A stretch of DNA of 64,000 nt from positions 283,843 through 347,842 of the forward strand of contig JAXMAO010000003.1 of NCBI GenBank assembly GCA_046350375.1, in the 5' to 3' direction. The DNA is from JAXMAO01 sp046350375. Lineage in GTDB: Bacteria; Planctomycetota; Phycisphaerae; UBA1845; UTPLA1. Numbering within the stretch: the first letter of the stretch is position 1; the number at the start of each line of letters is the position of its first letter. The position numbers and the translations under genes were made by a program. The notes below the pieces were generated by a model, which saw only the letters and a program-made list of their open reading frames with translations, searched no databases and had not been told where the DNA came from. Shown in pieces: positions 8,872 through 14,903 of this stretch.

Positions 8872-9201
8872 CCCTTGACACGCAACGTCGGTCGTCACCA
8901 CGCTGTTGGCGTGCCGGCCTTCACCTACATTCTGCGCTGCGGCGACGGCGGCCTCTACGTCGGCATCACGACCGACCTGGTGCAGCGTCTCGACCGTCAC
9001 GCGCGCGGGCACGTCGCTTCGACGCGCGAGCGTCGGCCCGCGCGGCTGGCCTGGTTCGAGGAGTTCGAGACGCTGCTCCAGGCCCGACAAAAGGAGCGTT
9101 CACTGAAGGGGGGTCGCACGCGTCGCAAGAAGCTGGACCAGATGCTCAGCGAGTTCCCCGCGAACCGCCTCGCTCCTTTTGTCGCGGATGCGAGTCAAGG
9201 G
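8872..9201 (+). mobile_element. GIY-YIG mini-element with terminal inverted repeats, copy 2
   Basis: A 330-bp insertion in the RHS core. The left end reads CCCTTGACACGCAAC. The right end, read as reverse complement, is CCCTTGACTCGCATC, giving 13 of 15 matches. The uninterrupted core in cassette G (AHDKANRM, near 887-910) shows the empty site: CATGCG-ATTGG-CCTTGTCG. The inserted form has GCCTG on one side and TGAA on the other in place of ATTGG, so no clear target duplication is seen. The element is almost wholly filled by one nuclease ORF on the opposite strand to the RHS gene. Confidence 0.7.
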
Positions 9202-9204
9202 TGA
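8875..9204 (+). CDS. GIY-YIG endonuclease-like protein within RHS core
   Basis: A small nuclease-like protein of 97-109 residues, depending on start: TTG at 8875 inside the left repeat, or GTG at 8911 just before the domain. The GIY-YIG signature appears as FTYILRC..GGLYVGIT, followed by LVQRLDRHARGHVAST, then ARLAWFEEFET and ARQKERSLKGGRTRRKKLDQ. This matches the length and order of stand-alone UPF0213/SLX1-type GIY-YIG domains. The final residues and stop lie within the right inverted repeat. It is read antisense to the interrupted RHS gene. DNA cleavage and a role in spread of the element are inferred from family and position. Confidence 0.7.
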   Translation: MTRNVGRHHAVGVPAFTYILRCGDGGLYVGITTDLVQRLDRHARGHVASTRERRPARLAWFEEFETLLQARQKERSLKGGRTRRKKLDQMLSEFPANRLAPFVADASQG

Positions 9205-9497
9205 ACCTTGTCGTGGGCGTAGGTGATGCTGGACGCGTTGCGGTGCGAGTGGGTCGTGCGGTTGCCCAGGTCGTCGTAGGCATACCACGAACTGACGTTG
9301 GCCGAGGCCGGCAGGCTCCACGGCTGCTGGCTGTCGCGGTACTGACTCGTCACCAGCCGATGGGCGGTGTCGTAGCTGTAAGTCCGCTCGGCCCGTAGGT
9401 TGCCGTTGGCACCGCTGGTGTGCGCCTGCGTCAGTAAGTTCCCGCCCGAGTCATAGGTGTAGTCCCAGCTGGCGGGCTCCAGCGCCCTTCATGCGCC
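9195..9497 (-). CDS. RHS core piece upstream of GIY-YIG insertion, cassette C
   Basis: An open RHS segment of about 95 residues: SWDYTYDSGGNLLTQAHTSG, ERTYSYDTAHRLVTSQYRDS, SSWYAYDDLGNRTTHSH, then ITYAHDKVHP-stop. The stop is created by the inserted GIY-YIG element, whose end supplies the last codons. No in-frame start is obvious after the upstream lipoprotein stop at 9505, so this piece may be untranslated or read by reinitiation. It shows what the core looked like before insertion. The equivalent in cassette E is frameshifted. Confidence 0.5.
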
Positions 9498-9504
9498 CAG
9501 TATC

Positions 9505-9969
9505 CTATCGCTCATTGTTCTTTGGAGAGGCGGAGCCTGTACGCAATGAAACGACTCGTGCGCAAAGAGTCGGACCGGCGATGCGACTGCCGACCGCAAT
9601 CTTACCGCGAAGTGCCTCCAACTGTCCGTTTCGCCCAATTAAGACGAGCATCTCTCGTCCTGTAAGCCGGTCTTGCTCAATATCGGCCTGCCGCGGCCTC
9701 AGCAGGGCGCCAGACGCGCGCGCCTGACTGAATCTTACTCGAGTCAGGCCAGTAGAATCCGTTTGGCTACGAGCGTCGCGTCCTACGGATCCTTCAACCA
9801 AGACCTCGATATCCTGACCCGCGGCCGCCGATCCGTCTCGATTCGTGTTCACTTGCAGCACTACCTCCTCCGTCGTCCGCACTACGTCATGGACAAGGCA
9901 TCCCGATGTCGAGAGTAACAAGATAGACAACTGAAGGCAGCGGCGCATCGGACAATCATCTCCTTCCAT
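9505..9969 (-). CDS. Putative lipoprotein, immunity position (cassette B)
   Basis: A 154-residue protein. An N-terminal signal peptide (MRRCLQLSILLL) leads to a lipobox-like LSTSGC. A beta-rich domain follows (EVVLQVNTNRDGSAAAGQDI..). It starts 7 bp after the stop of the zincin-like tip, so co-translation is likely. A lipoprotein in the cell envelope would suit neutralisation of a protease-like tip acting outside the cytoplasm, but this is inference from position. The ATG at 9969 is favoured by spacing; the ATG of MRRC at 9948 would give a more typical signal peptide. I do not recognise a family. Confidence 0.6.
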   Translation of the reverse strand: MEGDDCPMRRCLQLSILLLSTSGCLVHDVVRTTEEVVLQVNTNRDGSAAAGQDIEVLVEGSVGRDARSQTDSTGLTRVRFSQARASGALLRPRQADIEQDRLTGREMLVLIGRNGQLEALRGKIAVGSRIAGPTLCARVVSLRTGSASPKNNER

Positions 9970-9976
9970 TTCTAAC

Positions 9977-11071
9977 TCAGTGATACGGCGTATGCCCGGT
10001 CAGTCCACCCATGTCGCCACAACCTGGCGCAAGTTCAGCGCACGCACCAACAACATAGTGGATGAATGACGAGGCTAGATCGCACGCATGCCCGCATTCA
10101 TGCTCGAGAGTAGCCTGGGCAGACATTGCACCCTCGCATCCGTATGTGGAATAGATGTGAGTATGGTGGAGTCCCGGCAGAGTCACAAAAACGTCTCGCC
10201 AGCCGCGCAACGCAGCGATAAAGGCAGCACGGTGCGAGTTGCCGTGAACCTCGACGAGTGGGCGGTTGCCATTCGGACACAAACATGTGATATAGCCGCA
10301 TGACTCCGACTGGCCAGAGGCATCGGAGAACACAAGCGGATTACTCATAAGGAACGCAAGAGAGGAAGTCGAAGCTAGAGGACTTCGCTCGAATGCTTCG
10401 TCTCGTTGAAGGAAGAGATCATTCCACCGCGGTGCAAGAACAAGAGGGTTGATGTGAAGCGGATCCCTCGTCCCCCATCGGCCGATGGCGGGGTCGGCGT
10501 ACCTCGCCCGGTGGTGATTCAGCGGGGCCTTGTCGGTGACCGAGTTAGTCGCGTCCAGCGCCACGTGCGGCACGCCCTGGAACATATACCCGTTGTCCAC
10601 GTCGCTGAAGGTCTGCGCGACCACCAGATCATTCCCCGGCCAATCCTGCCAGGTCGGCTCCTTCTCATCATAGCTGTCCTGGTCCTTGCCATCCACGACG
10701 CCGTCGCCGTTCACGTCCGCCCGCGGGTCCCAGATGGACCCCGCGATCGCTGCCGCCACGCGCGTGGCGTCGGTGCTGTCCAGCACGCTGTCATTGTTCA
10801 TATCGCCTAACCCCGCGCTCTCGCGGATGTACGGCCGGCCGTAGCCGTCGTACATGACCCGCTCGACGATCGCGCCCGTCCGGTCGAGTATCGCCCACAC
10901 GCTGTACATCCGCTCCAGCGCGTAATAGAACGGCCGCTTGAAGTCATCGTTGTACATGAACAACCGCTCGTCCACGTAACTCACGCCGTGGACGTAATAC
11001 TTCGCCACGCTGGTCGATCCGCCCGGCCCCGTCGTGGCCGTAGGTCTCGACCGCGTCGGTCCGGCATTCAT
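9977..11071 (-). CDS. RHS cassette B with dockerin-like insert and HECGH tip
   Basis: About 364 residues from the ATG at 11071, which lies 22 bp after the previous stop. The core begins at GGSTSVAKYYVHG and carries both dockerin-like loops (DMNNDSVLDSTD, DVNGDGVVDGKD). The closing motif is NHHRARYADPAIGRWGTRDP. The tip (from ..LHINPLVLAP) contains CGYITCLCPNGN, LPGLHHTHIYSTYGCEG and TLEHECGHACDLASS. HECGH fits the HExxH zincin pattern, so a metallopeptidase activity is plausible, though a third ligand is not obvious. The open frame extends to 11191 but overlaps the upstream gene there. A frame-shifted second copy is cassette D. Confidence 0.7.
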   Translation of the reverse strand: MNAGPTRSRPTATTGPGGSTSVAKYYVHGVSYVDERLFMYNDDFKRPFYYALERMYSVWAILDRTGAIVERVMYDGYGRPYIRESAGLGDMNNDSVLDSTDATRVAAAIAGSIWDPRADVNGDGVVDGKDQDSYDEKEPTWQDWPGNDLVVAQTFSDVDNGYMFQGVPHVALDATNSVTDKAPLNHHRARYADPAIGRWGTRDPLHINPLVLAPRWNDLFLQRDEAFERSPLASTSSLAFLMSNPLVFSDASGQSESCGYITCLCPNGNRPLVEVHGNSHRAAFIAALRGWRDVFVTLPGLHHTHIYSTYGCEGAMSAQATLEHECGHACDLASSFIHYVVGACAELAPGCGDMGGLTGHTPYH

Positions 11072-11093
11072 GAAGCCAGCTGGTCGCCCTCGG

Positions 11094-11570
11094 TCAGGAC
11101 CATAATTCGGCAATGGCTCGATCCACAAGCGGCCCCGGACAGAGAATCCCCGAGTCGCCCCTCGAAGATTCAGACAAGTAGCGAAGAACAAGACCCACTG
11201 TAGAACGCTGGCGCTTCGACAAGAGAGGATACCGTTCTCGAAACAACGTCAACGATGCGCTCTCGCAGTCCTCAGACACAACACGTACAAGCCGTTCAAC
11301 ATCGACAATGTTGTTGAACGACGGTTCACGTATCGCCGCAATCAACAAGGCCGGCAGGAAACAAACGTACGCCTCGGGAGAGAATAAGGAGTATGCCGCA
11401 GGCTCGCGTTCAAGATCTTCCGCGTGCAGTTCAGACCATCTCTTTCCGCGATAGAGCGCGTCGACTCGCCGGCATTCAATGCAATCATGCCTAACAACAA
11501 TGCCGTCGAAGCGGCGTTCCTCCGGGAAAGCTTCTGCAATCTTCGAGATCAGGTCTGTACGGGTCTCCAC
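11094..11570 (-). CDS. DUF6714-like protein, putative immunity (cassette A)
   Basis: A 158-residue soluble protein with the pattern DLISKIAEAFP..HDCIEC, then W..L..EDL, FSPEAYVCFLPALLIAAI and late FRERYPLLSKRQRSTV. From memory this matches the DUF6714 family, a small cytoplasmic family found near polymorphic toxins and elsewhere. It starts 10 bp after the stop of the cassette A tip, the tight spacing expected of a toxin-immunity pair. No membrane segment is evident, so a partner toxin acting in the cytoplasm, such as a nuclease, would fit. Family assignment is moderately sure; the immunity role is inferred. Confidence 0.65.
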   Translation of the reverse strand: METRTDLISKIAEAFPEERRFDGIVVRHDCIECRRVDALYRGKRWSELHAEDLEREPAAYSLFSPEAYVCFLPALLIAAIREPSFNNIVDVERLVRVVSEDCESASLTLFRERYPLLSKRQRSTVGLVLRYLSESSRGDSGILCPGPLVDRAIAELWS

Positions 11571-11580
11571 AATCTACTCC

Positions 11581-12555
11581 TCACCGTCTTGGCGTCAGAC
11601 TCAGACACCCATACCCTTTTTCGAGTTTCTCTCGGCAATTGGCTGCGCCGTTTCGCGCGTTGTTGGCCCCCTCTTGGTGACCGGCGTCACCCCCGTCATA
11701 GCACTCATTGTTGATTCTGTCGCGTGCTGCTGCACAGAGTTCAAATCGTCGCAGATTGTCCAAGAGCTCAACCAGCGACATTGAGGACGTGCATTTGCGC
11801 GGACCTGTCGGCGGCTGGCACGCAACATCGACGTTGTCCTGTAACATGCGCCGATATTCTTCCGGGCACGGATCTGGTGGTGGAGGCAGATCAGGGTTGG
11901 GTGGCATCGGAGGGGGCTGCGGAGGTTGGGGACGGGGCTCAGGCGCGACATCTGTGGCTTCTTCCATGCATGCCGCCTGTTCAAGTTCTATTCCGATATC
12001 ATACTCCATTTGCACCTGGAGTCCCACCAGAGCGGCAATGAGCAGCGGATGACCCATGGCCGACCCCCGACACCTGCTTGAGCGCGCGGGTGGTGCAACT
12101 ACCACTACTCTCTCCCCCTTGGGATCCAAGAAACCCAGCGGCCTACCCTTCATGTACTCATAAAGGTCACTTACCCTGCGATTTCCGACCGGATCCCTCG
12201 TCCCCCATCGGCCGATGGCGGGGTCGGCGTACCGCGCCCGGTGGTGATTGAGCGGCAGCTTGTCGATCACCGAGTTACTCGCATCAACCGCCACGTGCGG
12301 CACGCCCTGGAACATATACCAGTTGTCCACGTCGCTGAAGGTCTGCGCGACCACGAGATCATTCCCCGGCCAGTCGTGCCAGGTCGGCTCCTTGTCATTG
12401 TAGGCGTCCTGATCCTCGCCATCCACCACCCCGTCGCCGTTCACGTCCGCCCGCCGGGATAGGCTCGTAGGGGAGGGTCGAGAATCGATCGCTGCGCTTG
12501 ATCGCCCTCTGCACATTGCCGCTGCCCGATCGGCCCCGCTCGGAGGGGTGGGCAT
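11581..12555 (-). CDS. RHS cassette A with Cys/GGD tip
   Basis: The first cassette of the minus array. RHS homology starts only at the second dockerin-like loop (DVNGDGVVDGEDQD), preceded by about 38 residues of unrelated sequence, so the start at 12555 is uncertain. The closing motif RYADPAIGRWGTRDP is followed by a segment with LLIAALVGLQV, a proline-rich linker, and then a tip: CPEEYRRML...VDVAC..C, RRFELCAAARDRIN, ECYDGGDAGHQEGANNAR..C. The spaced cysteines with AAR..IN and GGD.GH recall tips of the Ntox16 type, recalled from memory and not verified. The DUF6714-like partner follows directly. Confidence 0.65.
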   Translation of the reverse strand: MPTPPSGADRAAAMCRGRSSAAIDSRPSPTSLSRRADVNGDGVVDGEDQDAYNDKEPTWHDWPGNDLVVAQTFSDVDNWYMFQGVPHVAVDASNSVIDKLPLNHHRARYADPAIGRWGTRDPVGNRRVSDLYEYMKGRPLGFLDPKGERVVVVAPPARSSRCRGSAMGHPLLIAALVGLQVQMEYDIGIELEQAACMEEATDVAPEPRPQPPQPPPMPPNPDLPPPPDPCPEEYRRMLQDNVDVACQPPTGPRKCTSSMSLVELLDNLRRFELCAAARDRINNECYDGGDAGHQEGANNARNGAANCREKLEKGYGCLSLTPRR

Positions 12556-13328
12556 TCCTGATCATTATTGATACGTTACTCCCTTCAATCGGGTTACAAC
12601 GGATTCTCGGCGCGGCGCGCGTCGACCTGCCCCGAGTGCATGATTCGTGGTCGCACACAAGCTGCTCCGGTCGTGTCATCTTGCGGGGCAGTCTTCGAAG
12701 CTGCGATGCGCGGTTGACGAGCCCCCGCAACCAATCGCGCGGTTGCCGTAATGCATGCCGTTTCGTTCCGCGCCCAAACCCTTTCTGTCGGCGTCGCTTA
12801 CAAAGTCGTGCCGGTCCGCGCGTTGCGGTTTCAGGATGACTCGGTGCGTTTCTGCGGGAAAGTGTGGGTAACAGCCCGCACGCCATGCCGAGGGATTTCC
12901 CTGTCGAACTCTGAGTCACACCGCCGCGCATCGACGGTTCGCGGGTTGTTGTTACGCGAGTGCGTGTCCTGCGGCATTGACGATTTCACCGATCCCACGA
13001 GGCGGGGGCGACATCTGTTGCCCGGCAGCCGTGACCTGCCGCGACCGCGGAACCCCTGCTCCGGTCTTGCGTCTCTCAAAGTGAGCACGCCGCGCAGTTT
13101 CATGCCCGCGGCGGACGCCGGCACTGCGCGGACGGCGAGTCGATTCCAATCGCCAGAGTTCCAACGAGAGCACGGCCTCCGTGGAAGGTCGCGATTCTGC
13201 GAAGTCCGCCAGCGCCCACGCTGGTCGAAGCTCATGTCAAACACCGGCCCGATGGACCCGCAAGAACCGGTCCGATACGCTCGTCGCTGGGTGATTTTCC
13301 ATTCGCCCGTACGCGAGCGGAGTCGAGT
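12556..13328 (+). other. Intergenic stretch without convincing gene
   Basis: About 770 bp between the head of the minus-strand RHS array and hen1. ORFs here (for example 12751-13338 plus, 12831-13979 minus) have no recognisable domains and overlap hen1 or each other. The RHS N-terminus expected upstream of cassette A is absent. Both the array and the RNA-repair operon are probably expressed from here in opposite directions, but I cannot point to a clear promoter. Confidence 0.4.
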
Positions 13329-14903
13329 GTGCTGCTGACGCTGACGACAACTCGAGCGCCGGCCACCGATCTCGGTTGGCTGCTGCATAAGCACCCGGCC
13401 AAGGTGCAGACGTTCGAGCTCGCCTTCGGGTCTGCGCACGTTTTCTATCCGCAGGCGACAGAGCAATGCTGCACGGCGGCGCTGTTGCTGGCCGTCGATC
13501 CGATCGGGCTGGTGCGCCGCCGCGGCGGGCCGGCCGGCGAGGGCTTTTCGCTTCAGCAGTACGTCAACGACCGCCCCTACGTTGCCAGCAGCTTCATGAG
13601 TGTTGCCATGGCGCAGGTGTTCGGTTCGGCGCTCAATGGTCGGTGCAACGACCGGCCGGAACTCGTGAATGAGGCCCTGCCGCTGGAGGCACGCCTGGCC
13701 GTGCTGCCGTGTCGCGGAGGCGACCCGTTTCTGCGCCGGCTGTTCGAGCCGCTGGGGTACGAAGTCGCGGCGCAGCGCCACGCGCTGGACGCGAAGTTCA
13801 CCGACTGGGGCGACAGCAGCTACTTCACGGTGACGCTGCGCGGAAAGGTCCGGCTCTGCGAACTGCTGACGCACCTGTACGTGCTGATCCCGGTGCTCGA
13901 CAACGACAAGCACTACTGGGTAGGTGATGAGGAAGTGGAAAAGCTGCTGCGCAAAGGCGAAGGCTGGCTTGCCGGTCATCCGCAGCGCGACGCGATCACA
14001 CGTCGATACCTCAGGAATCAGTGGAGCCTAGCCCGCGAAGCGCTCGCCCGGCTGGCCGAGGAGGATCAACCCGACCCGGAAGCCGAGGACGTGCAGCACG
14101 AACTGGAGGAAGCGGCGCTCGAGGCGCAGGTCGAGATGAGAACTTGCGACGCCCCAGCGGGCACGGCAGCCGTCTGCGAGGTGATTCCAGCCGACGCCGC
14201 GACTGCCGCACTCACCGGCGCCGCAGCGGACGCTGACCGTGCGAAGCGTCAGGAAGAACCAGTGCCGGACGGGGCCGACGAACGGGGGCCGCCGCTCAAC
14301 ACGCAGCGTCTGGCGACCGTCCTCGCGGTCTTGCGCGGCTGCGAAGCCACCTCCGTAGTCGACGTCGGCTGCGGCGAAGGTAAGTTACTCCGCTTGCTGT
14401 TGAACGACAGGCGATTCGAGCGGCTGGTCGGCATGGATGTCTCGCTGCGCTCGCTGAAGATCGCCGCGGAGCGCCTGCGGCTCGAGCGCCTGCCGCCGAT
14501 GAAGCGCCAGCGGATCGCGCTGCTGCACGGCTCGCTGATGTACCGCGACGCCCGGCTTCGCATCGACGCGGCGACGCCGTTCGACGCGGCCACATGCGTC
14601 GAGGTCATCGAGCACCAGGACGCGCCGCGGCTGGCGGCGTTTGAGCGGGTGCTCTTCGAGTTCGCGCGGCCGCGGACGGTGATCTTGACGACCCCGAACC
14701 GCGAGTACAACGTGAAGTGGGCCACGCTGCCCGCCGGTCAGTTCCGCCATCGCGATCACCGCTTCGAGTGGACGCGGGCGGAATTTCAGGCTTGGGCCGG
14801 CCGCGTGGCGGCGCGGTTCGGGTACGAGGTGCGGTTTCTGGCGATCGGGCCCGAGGACGCGGCGGTCGGCGCGCCGACGCAGATGGGGATATTTCAGAGT
14901 TGA
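13329..14903 (+). CDS. hen1: Bacterial Hen1, 3'-terminal RNA ribose 2'-O-methyltransferase
   Basis: A 524-residue protein that methylates the 2'-OH at a broken RNA 3' end before ligation, so the repaired site resists re-cleavage. The N-terminal bacterial Hen1 domain begins LLTLTTTRAPATDLGWLLHKHP, which fixes the GTG start. It continues with FGSAHVFYPQATEQ and a basic/acidic linker near residues 250-315. The C-terminal methyltransferase has DVGCGEGKLL for SAM binding. The metal-binding EVIEH and the downstream FRHRDHRFEW histidine are typical of Hen1. The stop overlaps the start of pnkp (TTGA), giving a coupled two-gene operon. Bacterial Pnkp/Hen1 is known to repair RNAs cut by ribotoxins. Confidence 0.95.
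   Translation: MLLTLTTTRAPATDLGWLLHKHPAKVQTFELAFGSAHVFYPQATEQCCTAALLLAVDPIGLVRRRGGPAGEGFSLQQYVNDRPYVASSFMSVAMAQVFGSALNGRCNDRPELVNEALPLEARLAVLPCRGGDPFLRRLFEPLGYEVAAQRHALDAKFTDWGDSSYFTVTLRGKVRLCELLTHLYVLIPVLDNDKHYWVGDEEVEKLLRKGEGWLAGHPQRDAITRRYLRNQWSLAREALARLAEEDQPDPEAEDVQHELEEAALEAQVEMRTCDAPAGTAAVCEVIPADAATAALTGAAADADRAKRQEEPVPDGADERGPPLNTQRLATVLAVLRGCEATSVVDVGCGEGKLLRLLLNDRRFERLVGMDVSLRSLKIAAERLRLERLPPMKRQRIALLHGSLMYRDARLRIDAATPFDAATCVEVIEHQDAPRLAAFERVLFEFARPRTVILTTPNREYNVKWATLPAGQFRHRDHRFEWTRAEFQAWAGRVAARFGYEVRFLAIGPEDAAVGAPTQMGIFQS

Noticed and set aside
4195..9201. Classical insertion sequence
   Set aside because: No transposase frame is present; only a GIY-YIG nuclease, and no clear target-site duplication.
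1..12555. CRISPR-like repetition
   Set aside because: The repeats are kilobase-scale protein-coding RHS core, not short repeats with spacers.
12831..13979. Long minus-strand ORF across the hen1 5' end
   Set aside because: It is antisense to the well-supported hen1 start and has no recognisable domain; GC-rich shadow frame.
14717..14899. N-terminal extension of pnkp
   Set aside because: It lies inside hen1 in another frame and adds no family sequence; the TTG at 14900 gives the expected N-terminus.
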